From positions 1 through 64,000 of the forward strand of contig NZ_MLAO01000011.1 of NCBI RefSeq assembly GCF_002272835.1: a stretch of 64,000 nt of DNA, given 5' to 3'. The translations under genes were made by a program, and so were the position numbers. The stretch is from Helicobacter sp. 11S03491-1. GTDB taxonomy: Bacteria > Campylobacterota > Campylobacteria > Campylobacterales > Helicobacteraceae. The notes under the pieces are model-generated. The model did no database searches. It saw only the letters and a list, made by a program, of their open reading frames with translations, and had not been told where the DNA came from. Below, one piece after another: positions 38,457 through 47,201 of the stretch; the first letter of the stretch is position 1, and each line of letters opens with the position of its first letter.

Positions 38457-39014
38457 ATGGAAATGCAAGTTTTTCAAGAAGAAATCATTGATGAGAAATA
38501 TTCGGAAAGCTCAAAACAATATTTGGATATAAATGTCCTTGAAGCCACAAAAGGTCGGCTATGGTTTGTATTGGATAACTTTAAAAATATCTGCATTAGT
38601 TTCAGCGGGGGTAAAGATAGCACCATACTCCTCCATCTTGTGCGTGAATATTTAAAACACAAACCCGAATTAAAAACAAAAAAGAATCTCTTTATTTATC
38701 ACTTGGATTATGAAGCCCAATATAACCAAACCACAAAGTTTGTGCAACAAACCCTCCAAGAATGTAAGAAAGAAGGCTTTAAGATATTTTATATCTGCAT
38801 GCCCTTCAAAGCCCAATGTGCTTGTTCGATGTATCAAACCTATTGGAGACCTTGGGCGATAGAAGACAAAGACAAATGGCTAAGAGAACCTCCAGGTTAT
38901 AGCATTACAGAGGAAAACCATTCTTTTGATTTTTGGAGCAGGGATTTGAGCGATTGCGCTTTTAATGTTGAGCTATTATTAAAATTAATTTTAATAATAG
39001 CTTCTATAGAATAA
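38457..39014 (+). pseudogene. 3'-truncated IbrA-like (DUF3440) PAPS-reductase-family gene
   Basis: The 185-residue frame begins near MEMQVFQEEIID (ATG 38457; an in-frame ATG at 38409 lacks a ribosome-binding site). ICISFSGGKDSTILLHLVRE holds the SGGKDS PP-loop (residues 50-55) of ATP pyrophosphatases related to PAPS reductase. The later blocks (CMPFKAQCACSMYQTYWRPWAIEDKDKW; REPPGYSITEENHSFDFW) fit DUF3440/IbrA proteins found in prophages and islands, which are usually about 400 residues. Similarity stops at about 38960, and the last codons run into a 32-bp palindrome. The C-terminal half is missing, and no ibrB partner follows, so it is probably inactive. Confidence 0.65.
38971..39002. repeat. 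32-bp perfect palindrome
   Basis: AGCTATTATTAAAATT is followed at once by its exact reverse complement, with no loop bases between. It lies at the point where the IbrA-like gene breaks off and may be a bidirectional terminator, a recombination site or a fold-back scar. Confidence 0.9.
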
Positions 39015-39335
39015 TTTTTAGATTTAAAACAAAGTGAAAACCAGTAAAATTAGAATGTCCTAAAATAGGCGACTATAAGGCTATGATCCGGATTATACCT
39101 CTAAAAACACTCGGCATAAGGTATTTAATGCTATTTGGAAACTAATTTTAACCTTAAACCACATAAAATAGGGACTTATAAAGTTTTGCAATCCCTCTCT
39201 CCCGGCCATTGAATTTATTAAATTTTAGTTTTTCCGCATTCTTTTATTTTTACAAATATCTTCTATTAAAGATTTATTCATATTTTATATAATTGCATAT
39301 GTTATTGAGGCATTTAAAAATAAAAGGCAACAAAG
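39015..39335. other. 321-bp gap with decayed element DNA
   Basis: No intact gene. It contains the 19-bp tRNA-Ser fragment at 39190-39208 and, near its right end, a TATAAT at 39288-39293 that probably serves the first DUF1090 gene. Confidence 0.6.
39190..39208 (+). repeat. 19-bp copy of the tRNA-Ser 3' end (attachment-site-like)
   Basis: AATCCCTCTCTCCCGGCCA matches 23438-23456, the last 19 nt of tRNA-Ser(TGA) including CCA, without a tRNA attached. Such fragments are left as att repeats when integrases insert elements at tRNA 3' ends. It marks the right edge of the accessory segment. Confidence 0.8.
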
Positions 39336-39731
39336 ATGGTTTTGAAGGTTTTTTTTATTATATTCCTATGGAGTTCTTTTGTATATGCAGGTCCGGTGTG
39401 CAAATATAAACTCAATGATTTTAAAGCTCAGATTGATTATGCAAAAAAAAATCATTTATCCCAAAAGGTCAAAAAACTAGAAAAAACTATGTCAGATTTT
39501 CAAAAAACTTGCAAAGATTCTGATATTTTGGCAGAAATCAACCAAAATATTCAAATAACTCAAAAAAATCTCCAACAAGCCCGGACAAACTTTAATAACG
39601 CACAAATTGAGGGCAATGCGCATCAAATCAGACAAACAAGCATACAACTCAAAATTGCAAATCTTGAATACATTGCTGCTAAACAAGAGCTTTTGAGAAT
39701 GAAAGATTTATTAAAAACACAAAGACAATAA
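39336..39731 (+). CDS. DUF1090 family periplasmic protein, copy 1
   Basis: A 131-residue protein with a signal peptide (MVLKVFFIIFLWSSFVYAGP, cleavage after YA). The mature part matches DUF1090/YqjC: CKYKLNDFKAQIDYAKKN, a second Cys in DFQKTCKD, then a long charged helix. It should fold as a helical hairpin fixed by one disulfide in the periplasm; its function is unknown. AAAGG precedes the ATG. A paralogue follows 82 bp downstream. Confidence 0.8.
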   Translation: MVLKVFFIIFLWSSFVYAGPVCKYKLNDFKAQIDYAKKNHLSQKVKKLEKTMSDFQKTCKDSDILAEINQNIQITQKNLQQARTNFNNAQIEGNAHQIRQTSIQLKIANLEYIAAKQELLRMKDLLKTQRQ

Positions 39732-39773
39732 TCTTTAGTATGATTTATTTTAAATTTTTAGGAGAAATTAGGC

Positions 39774-39779
39774 TATAAT
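39774..39779 (+). promoter_or_regulatory. -10 box for the second DUF1090 gene
   Basis: A perfect TATAAT 35 bp before the second DUF1090 start, with no good -35 match. Confidence 0.4.
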
Positions 39780-39813
39780 TCTATGTTTTAAAAAATAATT
39801 TTTAGGAGAAAAA

Positions 39814-40218
39814 ATGAAGAAATTTTTTATTTTAAGTGCTGTAGCTTGTGGTATTTTGATAGCAGGACCTGTCTGTGATTTTAAAGAAAAAGATGTGCTT
39901 TCTCAGATTGATTATGCAACCAAACATAATCATAAAGATAAGATTTCAGGTTTGCAAAAAGCCTTGAAAGAATTACGAGATCATTGCAAAGATAATATCG
40001 TTTTAAGCGAACTTGAACTTGATGTCCAAAAGCTTGAAAATAAGGTGATTGAAGCAAAGTCAAAAATAACTCAAGCTCAAGCAAAAGGTAAGGCTGATCG
40101 TATTAAAAAAGCAGAAATGAAGTTAAGATTAATTGAAACAGAATTAGCCTCAAAAAAAGACGAACTTCAAAGGATGCAGGATTTAGCTAAGGGAAATAAT
40201 CCTCAACCAAAGTCTTAA
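39814..40218 (+). CDS. DUF1090 family periplasmic protein, copy 2
   Basis: A 134-residue paralogue of the preceding gene. The signal peptide is MKKFFILSAVACGILIAGP; the mature part starts CDFKEKDVLSQIDYATKHN, with the second Cys in LRDHCKDN and the charged helix KAEMKLRLIETELASKKDEL. TTAGGAGAA gives a strong ribosome-binding site. The two copies share the framework AGPVC-x-n-QIDYA-x-C-KD but are clearly diverged, so the duplication is not recent. Confidence 0.8.
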   Translation: MKKFFILSAVACGILIAGPVCDFKEKDVLSQIDYATKHNHKDKISGLQKALKELRDHCKDNIVLSELELDVQKLENKVIEAKSKITQAQAKGKADRIKKAEMKLRLIETELASKKDELQRMQDLAKGNNPQPKS

Positions 40219-40290
40219 GCTAAGCTTTTTGGATTTTAAACTGCTATCTTTTTTTGGTATGATTGCATAAAATTTTTATGGGGGAATTTT

Positions 40291-41835
40291 ATGGATTATG
40301 CCCATTCTGCTTTGAGTTTATTGGTTCCGGTTTGTGTAATTGTTATGGTTTTTCTCACCAAAAGAGTGGTGCTTTCTTTGTTATTAGGAGTGGTGCTTGG
40401 TGGGGTAATGGTAAGTTATGATAATTTTATTGGAATTTTTGTTTATATCTATGAAAAAATATCCTCTGTACTTTTTAGCATACAACACAATCAGGAAGGC
40501 AAGACAAGCTTAGTAATCAGTTGGGAAAGTGTATATGTATTTGGATTTTTGATTATTCTGGGCATACTTTCTCAACTTATTTCTCACTCAGGCGCTGTGA
40601 ATGCATTTGTAAAATGGGCACGACAGCGTATAAAAAGTCCCCAAGGTTCTGAATTTGTCGCCTTTATTGCCGGGATTGTAATTTTTATTGATGATTATTT
40701 TAATGCCTTGACAGTAGGGCAAATTTCAAAATCTTTAAATGATGCAAACCACTCTACCAGAGAAAGACTTGCGTATGTTATTGATTCAACTTCTGCTCCT
40801 GTTTGTATTTTGATGCCCATTTCAAGTTGGGGAGCCTATATCATAGGGATTATGCAAAGTAGTGTTCCTCCATCTGTTGGCGATGGATTGTTTGTGCTTA
40901 TTAGCAGCGTATGGAGTAATTATTATGCTTGGTTTGCGCTTTTAGCAGTATTTTTAACTATATATTGGCAAATCAATCTCCCTGCGATGAAAAAATATAA
41001 AAACGTTGGGGTTACAGATTTACTCCGCGATGATGATTTGAATAAATATTCAAGTTCAGTATGGCTACTTGTAATCCCTGTGATAGTCTTGGTTATTTCA
41101 ATTGGTTCTATGATTTTATGGACAGGATATGATGTGGGAAAAGAATGGAAACTTTTGGATATGCTCAAAAATACCAATACGGCTTTTTCTTTATTTTATG
41201 GTGGTTTATTTGCTCTTGTGATAGCTTTTTTAGTTTCAATCAAACATATACGCAAAGATTCTCTGGCTAATCTTGCAGTAAATGGTGTTAAAAGTATGTT
41301 GCCTGCAATTTTGATTTTAATTTTGGCTTGGGCAATAGGACCTGTTATCCGTGATGATATGCAAACAGGGATTTATTTGGCGAATTTAAGCAAAGAGTTT
41401 TTATCTCAAGATATGGTTGTAATGATGCCTGTGATTTTGTTTTTGATTTCAGGATTTATTGCTTTTGCTACAGGGACCAGTTGGGGGACTTTTGCGATTA
41501 TGCTTCCCATAGGAGTTAGTGTGGTAGGTGCTTCAGGAGGAGATATTCTTTTGTCGATTTCAGCTGTGTTAGCTGGGGCAGTATATGGAGATCACGCTTC
41601 TCCAATATCTGATACAACGATTCTTTCGGCAACAGGGGCGGGTTGCTCAGTGCAAAGTCATTTTATCACACAATTTCCCTATGCCACTACAGTTGCTGTA
41701 GTGGCTATGATTAGCTTTGGTGTGGCAAGTTTAAGTACATCGCTTTTGAGCGGTTATGGGGTTGGTATCGTTTTGATGTTGGGTATATTTTATTTTTATA
41801 AGAAATTTTTCAAACCCATTAAAAACATATCTTAA
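40291..41835 (+). CDS. Na+/H+ antiporter NhaC family
   Basis: A 514-residue protein with about 12 membrane helices. FIDDYFNALTVGQI, SAPVCILMPISSWGAYI, FATGTSWGTFAIMLPIG and YGDHASPISDTTILSATGAGC are the conserved ion-path blocks of the NhaC/IT superfamily. It probably exchanges sodium for protons, although relatives also carry amino acids. GGGGGAA precedes the start, and an extended -10 (TGG then TATGAT, 40255-40263) lies upstream. It is transcribed alone. Confidence 0.88.
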   Translation: MDYAHSALSLLVPVCVIVMVFLTKRVVLSLLLGVVLGGVMVSYDNFIGIFVYIYEKISSVLFSIQHNQEGKTSLVISWESVYVFGFLIILGILSQLISHSGAVNAFVKWARQRIKSPQGSEFVAFIAGIVIFIDDYFNALTVGQISKSLNDANHSTRERLAYVIDSTSAPVCILMPISSWGAYIIGIMQSSVPPSVGDGLFVLISSVWSNYYAWFALLAVFLTIYWQINLPAMKKYKNVGVTDLLRDDDLNKYSSSVWLLVIPVIVLVISIGSMILWTGYDVGKEWKLLDMLKNTNTAFSLFYGGLFALVIAFLVSIKHIRKDSLANLAVNGVKSMLPAILILILAWAIGPVIRDDMQTGIYLANLSKEFLSQDMVVMMPVILFLISGFIAFATGTSWGTFAIMLPIGVSVVGASGGDILLSISAVLAGAVYGDHASPISDTTILSATGAGCSVQSHFITQFPYATTVAVVAMISFGVASLSTSLLSGYGVGIVLMLGIFYFYKKFFKPIKNIS

Positions 41836-41932
41836 ATCAAATAAAGGCGCAAAAGAGAGAGGCAAATTTAGTGATATTTTTGATTGAAATTTTCATAAAT
41901 GAGGGCAAAAAATCTCTTAATATAAGAATATA

Positions 41933-41950
41933 AAGGTATGGTTTTTGCTT
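41933..41950 (+). promoter_or_regulatory. putative sigma-54 (RpoN) promoter
   Basis: GG at 41935-41936 and GC at 41947-41948 are separated by exactly 10 bases ending in TTTTT, giving GGTATGGTTTTTGCTT. This matches the -24/-12 pattern of flagellar RpoN promoters in Helicobacter and Campylobacter. Confidence 0.65.
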
Positions 41951-41980
41951 TAGCTAAGTAACTACCTTTAGGAGATCCCT

Positions 41981-42433
41981 ATGAATATCCAAAATAACTC
42001 TACAGATTTAAAAGATATTTTTTCACAATCTTATCACCGGAATGTTTTATCTCCTTCTTTACCCCAAAATAACTCTCATTCTGAAGTTTCTCTTTTAGAA
42101 AATAATTTTCACAAGCCTATTGAAGATAGTTTTGTTCCCTCTAAAGAATATACGAAAATTATTGAACTCCAAGATCAAATTAAAGGTGGTTTTAAAGATG
42201 TGAATTCTTTTGTTGTCATATCGGAGAAACTTCACAAAGAAGGTATTCTTAACAATGACGATATGATAGCGGTAGATTTTTTGGCAAAAGAGAGTCCTAA
42301 GCCGGATTTTGATGAGTTTAATAAAATCATGCAAAATGATTATTTGAGTTTAGAAATGAAAGGGCTCATTAGCCGGCTTGTTCAAAAACTTGAAATGATT
42401 GATTATCTAAGCAAGGGCGCTATGAGTGCATAA
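41981..42433 (+). CDS. hypothetical protein, probably in the RpoN flagellar regulon
   Basis: A 150-residue soluble protein without a signal peptide or membrane helix. The first 55 residues are polar and probably disordered (Asn/Ser-rich); the rest is helical (EYTKIIELQDQIKGGF; MKGLISRLVQKLEMIDYLSK). TTAGGAGA precedes the ATG by 7 nt. The RpoN-type promoter 31 bp upstream points to the flagellar middle-class genes. I do not recognise the family; a chaperone or structural accessory role would be guesswork. Confidence 0.75.
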   Translation: MNIQNNSTDLKDIFSQSYHRNVLSPSLPQNNSHSEVSLLENNFHKPIEDSFVPSKEYTKIIELQDQIKGGFKDVNSFVVISEKLHKEGILNNDDMIAVDFLAKESPKPDFDEFNKIMQNDYLSLEMKGLISRLVQKLEMIDYLSKGAMSA

Positions 42434-42438
42434 ACTTC

Positions 42439-43023
42439 TTAGAGATTTTTAGGATCAATAAGAGAACCGGGGAGTTGATAATATTTGCCTACTCTGCCTA
42501 CATTCTGAAGCGTAAAGCGTAGGTCTTGTGTATAGATTTTATTATCAATGAAGCATTTTGTTGATTCAAGCAAGATTGTTTTGGAGTTTTTTCCAATCTC
42601 TAAAATATCATAAAATTCGCACATGAAACTCGCTTGGGAATTTTTGATAATAGGGGGATAATCGTTTTGGATTATTTCGAGATCAATGTTAAATTTGACT
42701 GCTTCAGAAATACCATATTCAAGCTCACCGGCAGAATCTTGAAGAGATTTAAGATTTTTTTGATTACACATGCAAATGGTGGCTTTTTTTGTTTCTGTAA
42801 TATTCTTAAATGTGTCTTTGGGCGAACCATCACTTTTGGGAGTAAAGCAAATAGAAAATACGACAGGATCAGAACTTATAGGGCAAAAAAAACTAAAAGG
42901 AGCAAGATTAACAACACCATTTTGGTCTATAGTGCTTACCCATGCAATAGGTCTGGGGGTAATACAATTGGCTAGGATTTTATATTTTATTAAGGGACTT
43001 GTTTGGTCAAAATCAACAATCAT
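42439..43023 (-). CDS. flavin reductase-like FMN-binding protein
   Basis: A 194-residue protein of the flavoredoxin/flavin-reductase group: NCITPRPIAWVSTIDQNGVVNLAPFSFF is the flavin-binding N-terminal block and SDPVVFSICF and KDTFKNI follow. Such proteins bind FMN and reduce it or transfer electrons. The partner is unknown. It overlaps the waaF end by 11 nt and converges on the 41981 gene with a 5-bp gap. Confidence 0.87.
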   Translation of the reverse strand: MIVDFDQTSPLIKYKILANCITPRPIAWVSTIDQNGVVNLAPFSFFCPISSDPVVFSICFTPKSDGSPKDTFKNITETKKATICMCNQKNLKSLQDSAGELEYGISEAVKFNIDLEIIQNDYPPIIKNSQASFMCEFYDILEIGKNSKTILLESTKCFIDNKIYTQDLRFTLQNVGRVGKYYQLPGSLIDPKNL

Positions 43024-44041
43024 TGTTATTCCTTTTAAGAATTTTATTTGCCTCTATGATGACCTCATCAGGAGTAATAAGCTTCATACAATTGTGGTGT
43101 ACTAGGGGACAAACACGTTTTTTGCACGGAGAACAAGCTAATTTTTTGTTTAAAATAACAGCTTGAGAATGGCACCAAGGAGAAGTTTCTTGATCGTTTG
43201 TGGGTCCGAATATTGCAATTAATGGAATTTGAAGCGCTGTTGCAATATGCATAGGACCGCTATCATTGGTAATAAATAAATCAAGTTTGCTGATAGTGTC
43301 TATAAGCGTAGGGATAGTGGTTAATCCGGTAAGATTAGTGATGTTTTGTAATAATTGCTTATTCAAAGAGAGCTTTTCAATGGTTGTTATAATGTCTTTG
43401 GCAGAATCAATGTCTGATTGATTCCCAAATAAGACAATTTCATAATCTTTTTGAATAAAATATAAAATAGTTTCAGCAAAATATTCCTTAAGCCATCGCT
43501 TTGCACTCCCAAATGCTCCACCGGGGTTGATGCCTATTTTTGTTTTTATCTTGTGATAATGGTTATTTGAAGCAATGAGGTGTAATTTTGGAGTTTGTTT
43601 GATAATTTCAGATTTGCCAAGTTTCAACACAGGTTCCAATAAACAAGCATACAATAAAACCTGATGAATCTGTTTAAGGGGAATGAGCTTGCAAGTGAGA
43701 AAAAGCGAGCGTAAATTTTTGGAATAACCTATTCGTATGGGAGTCTGACTCCAAAATAAAAGCAAAGCAGAGAAAATATTATTTGTAAAGGTAATACCTA
43801 TGTCATGCTTGCCAATCATTTTGGCAAATTGATAAGTGGCAAGAATTCTATTTTTATTTTTTTTGGTTTGATCAATAAAAGCAGAAGTAATACACTTATC
43901 TCTGGAAAAAAGCTCACAAACAGCAGGGGTGCCAATGATCGTGAAGGAGGCTTGAGGGAATTTTTGTTTGAGCAATTCCAGTGTTGGCGTTGCCATCACA
44001 GCATCGCCAATCCAATTTGGCAATCGTAATAAAATTTTCAT
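43013..44041 (-). CDS. waaF: ADP-heptose:LPS heptosyltransferase II
   Basis: A 342-residue glycosyltransferase family 9 enzyme that adds the second heptose to the lipopolysaccharide inner core. It begins MKILLRLPNWIGDAVMATP; the C-terminal ADP-heptose site includes INPGGAFGSAKRW and LFITNDSGPMHIATAL with IAIFGPTND. The start at 44041 is preferred over an in-frame codon 69 bp upstream, which adds a non-conserved leader. It is divergent from hisS, as in H. pylori HP1190-HP1191. Confidence 0.92.
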   Translation of the reverse strand: MKILLRLPNWIGDAVMATPTLELLKQKFPQASFTIIGTPAVCELFSRDKCITSAFIDQTKKNKNRILATYQFAKMIGKHDIGITFTNNIFSALLLFWSQTPIRIGYSKNLRSLFLTCKLIPLKQIHQVLLYACLLEPVLKLGKSEIIKQTPKLHLIASNNHYHKIKTKIGINPGGAFGSAKRWLKEYFAETILYFIQKDYEIVLFGNQSDIDSAKDIITTIEKLSLNKQLLQNITNLTGLTTIPTLIDTISKLDLFITNDSGPMHIATALQIPLIAIFGPTNDQETSPWCHSQAVILNKKLACSPCKKRVCPLVHHNCMKLITPDEVIIEANKILKRNNNDC

Positions 44042-44138
44042 CAAATAGCCTGTCCTTTTAGATTTTAACTTAAACTGAATTTTACACAAAAGTGGATAAA
44101 ATTCAAGCATTGACTAAAAATTTTGGAGAGACTTAAGT

Positions 44139-45461
44139 ATGTTAGTTGTCCCTAGAACTTTAAGCGGATTTAAAGATAGATTACCCAAAGAAGCTATGGC
44201 AAAAGAAAAGTTATTGGCAAAAGTTTCTAAGGTATTCGAAAGTTTTGGTTTTGTCCCTATTGAAACTCCTCATCTTGAATACGCTGATATTTTGATTAAG
44301 CAAGGTAGTGAAGAAATACAAAAAGAACTTTATCGATTTAAAGATCATGGGGGAAGAGATGTTGCGTTGCGTTTTGACCAAACAGTGCCTTTAGCAAGAT
44401 TTATTTCTCAATACCACAATGAGGTTGATTTGCCTTTTAAACGTTATGTGATTGGGAATGTTTTTAGGGGTGAAAGAGCCCAAAGGGGAAGGTATCGAGA
44501 ATTTACTCAATGTGATTTTGATTTTATCGGGAGTAATTGGATTGTTTGTGATGCTGAAATTGTGCAAGTTATTTATGCTTCAATGGCTTCTTTAGAGATC
44601 GAAGAATTTACAATTTGGCTAAATCACCGAGATATTTTGAATGGAATTTGCAAATATTTTGGTATCCATGAGAAAAAAAGTATTGATACCACTTTAAGAA
44701 TTATTGACAAAATGGATAAAATTGGCAAAGATAATGTGTGTGCAGAATTGAAAAAAGAATTAAATATTACAGATAAAAAAGTTGAGGGTCTCTTAGAGGC
44801 AACAAGTATCAAACAAATTGGATCAGGGAGTGAATTTTTTTCTGAAATTGCTCAAATGAAGGGTTGGAATGAGGAACTTAAAAAAGGAATTGAAGATTTA
44901 GAGCGGATGTATGAAATTCTCTCAGAGCTTGAAATGGATAGAGATACTTATCGAGTAAATTTTTCTATTGCAAGGGGATTGGGGTATTATACAGGTATTG
45001 TGTATGAGACTACATTGAATAGGTTAAAAAGCTTAGGCAGCGTATGTTCCGGGGGAAGATATGATGATTTAACAAGAACTTTTTCTAAGGAAAAATTAAG
45101 TGGGGTTGGAGCATCAATAGGGATAGATAGACTTTTGGCAGGACTTGAAGAATTGGGTTTATTGAGTGGAAAATCAACGAGTGCTCGTATTTTGATTGTT
45201 TGTATGCAGGAAGCTTATTTTGCTTTTGCCCATAAGCTTGCAGAATCTTTTCGTCGGAGCACAGTAGCAACAGAAGTCTATCCTGAAGTCAATAAGCTTA
45301 AAAAACAATTTAGTTATGCCCACGCTAAAGGCCATGAGTTTGTTGTAGTGATTGGAGAAAATGAATACATAAGCCAAACAATCACACTTAAAAATATGAC
45401 TTCCGGGATGCAATTGGATGGATTGAGTTTCCTTAAAGCGCTTGAAATTGTTAGAGAATAA
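44139..45461 (+). CDS. hisS: histidyl-tRNA synthetase
   Basis: A 440-residue class II synthetase. Motif 2 is [26 protein letters not shown]; the histidine-specific blocks [25 protein letters not shown] and [12 protein letters not shown] are intact; the C-terminal anticodon-binding domain starts near [17 protein letters not shown] lies before the ATG. It converges on the phosphoesterase gene with a 5-bp gap. Confidence 0.97.
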   Translation: MLVVPRTLSGFKDRLPKEAMAKEKLLAKVSKVFESFGFVPIETPHLEYADILIKQGSEEIQKELYRFKDHGGRDVALRFDQTVPLARFISQYHNEVDLPFKRYVIGNVFRGERAQRGRYREFTQCDFDFIGSNWIVCDAEIVQVIYASMASLEIEEFTIWLNHRDILNGICKYFGIHEKKSIDTTLRIIDKMDKIGKDNVCAELKKELNITDKKVEGLLEATSIKQIGSGSEFFSEIAQMKGWNEELKKGIEDLERMYEILSELEMDRDTYRVNFSIARGLGYYTGIVYETTLNRLKSLGSVCSGGRYDDLTRTFSKEKLSGVGASIGIDRLLAGLEELGLLSGKSTSARILIVCMQEAYFAFAHKLAESFRRSTVATEVYPEVNKLKKQFSYAHAKGHEFVVVIGENEYISQTITLKNMTSGMQLDGLSFLKALEIVRE

Positions 45462-45466
45462 AAAAT

Positions 45467-46621
45467 TTATTTTGGTAAAAGAGTTATGAGAGTGATTTCT
45501 GAATGAGTTCCTATTCTCATGGGTGGTCCCCAAAATCCTGTTCCTTGATTGACATATAATACTTGATGAGAAGAAAGTTTATGTAATCCCATTAGATAGG
45601 GCTGTTGCAACAAAACTGCCAAACCAAAAGGGAAAATTTGCCCTCCATGTGTATGCCCACTTAGAATAATATCGATAGCTTTATCTTGGGTTTGATGAAT
45701 AATTTTTGGTTGATGAGAGAGCAAAATAGTAGGGACATGGGAGTTTTGATTTAAGAGTGCTTCTTGGAGATTAGGGCGCAGATACCCCAGACGATTGCCC
45801 ATAAAATCTGTAATACCTGCTATATTAATAAGTGGTTTATTTTCTTGGGTAATGGTAATATTTTGATTGATAAGGACATGAAACCCCAGATTTTCCATTT
45901 TTTGGACAATATTGTCAATATCATAAAAGTATTCATGATTGCCCAACACATAATAAACACCATAACTTGATTTTAGATTTTTGAGTTCTTCGACAGTTTG
46001 GATTACATTTGATGATTTTGTATCTATGATATCCCCTGTGAGGACGATAATGTCAGGATTTTGTTCGTTGGTGATTTGGACAATTTTTTTAACATAATCT
46101 TTTTGTATTAATCCCCCAATATGGATATCGCTTAATTGGACAATTTTTAATGGAAAAGTTAAATTAGCAACATAGATAGAGATTTTTTTTAGAATTAGTA
46201 TTGATTGGGCGTTGTAGATACCATAGCCAATATAAAAGATGGAAAGAAGAATGAAAAGTTCTTGGAGATAACGGGTGTAGATTATTTGTCTATTTTTGCG
46301 GATAATGAAGCGTATAAAAAATGCCAAAAACTGATAAACAACAGTTGCAATAAATAATGAAAAAATAATCCCAATAGATAAAGATAATAAAAAATAGATC
46401 CACTGAGGGAGGGAGGAGTATTGTTTTAAAAATAGATAACAAACACTGCCAATGAAATTAATAATCATGAGAAATTTTAAACAATTCTTCACAATTTTTG
46501 AGTGGCTAAGTTGGTAAAATAACCCACGATAAACAACAAAATGAAGAATGAGAAAAACTATAGAAATCAAAAAAGGGAATAAATGTGTTTGCATTTGTAT
46601 AATTTGTGGAGTATCTTGCAT
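45467..46621 (-). CDS. membrane-anchored metallophosphoesterase
   Basis: A 384-residue protein with about four N-terminal helices (to residue 145) and a C-terminal calcineurin-like domain: VQLSDIHIGG, LTGDIID, YVLGNHEYFYD and LSGHTHGGQIFP contain the two-metal ligands. Related YaeI/YkuE enzymes hydrolyse UDP-sugars or lipid-linked substrates; the substrate here is unknown. ATG 46621, preceded by AAAGGG, is preferred over the TTG before it. Confidence 0.87.
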   Translation of the reverse strand: MQDTPQIIQMQTHLFPFLISIVFLILHFVVYRGLFYQLSHSKIVKNCLKFLMIINFIGSVCYLFLKQYSSLPQWIYFLLSLSIGIIFSLFIATVVYQFLAFFIRFIIRKNRQIIYTRYLQELFILLSIFYIGYGIYNAQSILILKKISIYVANLTFPLKIVQLSDIHIGGLIQKDYVKKIVQITNEQNPDIIVLTGDIIDTKSSNVIQTVEELKNLKSSYGVYYVLGNHEYFYDIDNIVQKMENLGFHVLINQNITITQENKPLINIAGITDFMGNRLGYLRPNLQEALLNQNSHVPTILLSHQPKIIHQTQDKAIDIILSGHTHGGQIFPFGLAVLLQQPYLMGLHKLSSHQVLYVNQGTGFWGPPMRIGTHSEITLITLLPK

Positions 46622-46723
46622 CAAATCCCTTTGGTATTGATTGGTATTTAAATAATTTTTATATTATACTTAAATAAAATTTAAAAAGTAATTGTTGATG
46701 TAGTATCTAATATTGAGGAAAAA

Positions 46724-47170
46724 ATGAGAGTCTTATTTGTATGTTTGGGAAATATTTGTCGTTCTCCTTTGGCTGAGGGGATCGCAAAACATTATGCCCA
46801 AAAGTTATTTTTGGATATAAAAATTGATTCAGCCGGGACTTCAGGGTGGCATAATGGTCAAAAACCTTGCGAGGGATCTGTTGCAATAGCCAAAAATCAT
46901 CATATTGACATTTCGGATTTCAAAAGTCGAAAAGTAAGTCTATATGCAGATTCTTGTTTTGATTTAATTGTAGGAATGGATAAAGCAAATGTTTTAGATT
47001 TGCTCCAAATGGGGTTTGAAAAATCAAAGGTTTGTAAAATAGGAAAGTTTGGTTTAGAAAATGCAGATATTCCAGACCCTTACTACTATAAAGATAACAA
47101 AGGTTTTGAATGTATTTATCAGATGATAGATACAGGTGTAAGAAATTTGTTAAATTATTATTTCAAGTAA
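46724..47170 (+). CDS. low-molecular-weight protein tyrosine phosphatase
   Basis: A 148-residue LMW-PTP. The P-loop VCLGNICRSPLAEG (C-X5-R-S, Cys7) is at the N-terminus and the general-acid Asp is in DIPDPYYYK. Bacterial members act on tyrosine-phosphorylated kinases of polysaccharide synthesis or on small phosphorylated proteins. GAGGAAAAA precedes the ATG. It is divergent from the phosphoesterase gene. Confidence 0.92.
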   Translation: MRVLFVCLGNICRSPLAEGIAKHYAQKLFLDIKIDSAGTSGWHNGQKPCEGSVAIAKNHHIDISDFKSRKVSLYADSCFDLIVGMDKANVLDLLQMGFEKSKVCKIGKFGLENADIPDPYYYKDNKGFECIYQMIDTGVRNLLNYYFK

Positions 47171-47201
47171 ATTTCTAAAATTATTTTTAAGGAGATTGGT
47201 A

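Noticed and set aside
23438-39208. A 15.8-kb island between tRNA-Ser and its 19-bp copy
   Set aside because: The interval holds pyrG, dnaE, prmC and other core genes and could not be an excisable element. The fragment more likely derives from an island once inserted at a tRNA-Ser gene, followed by rearrangement.
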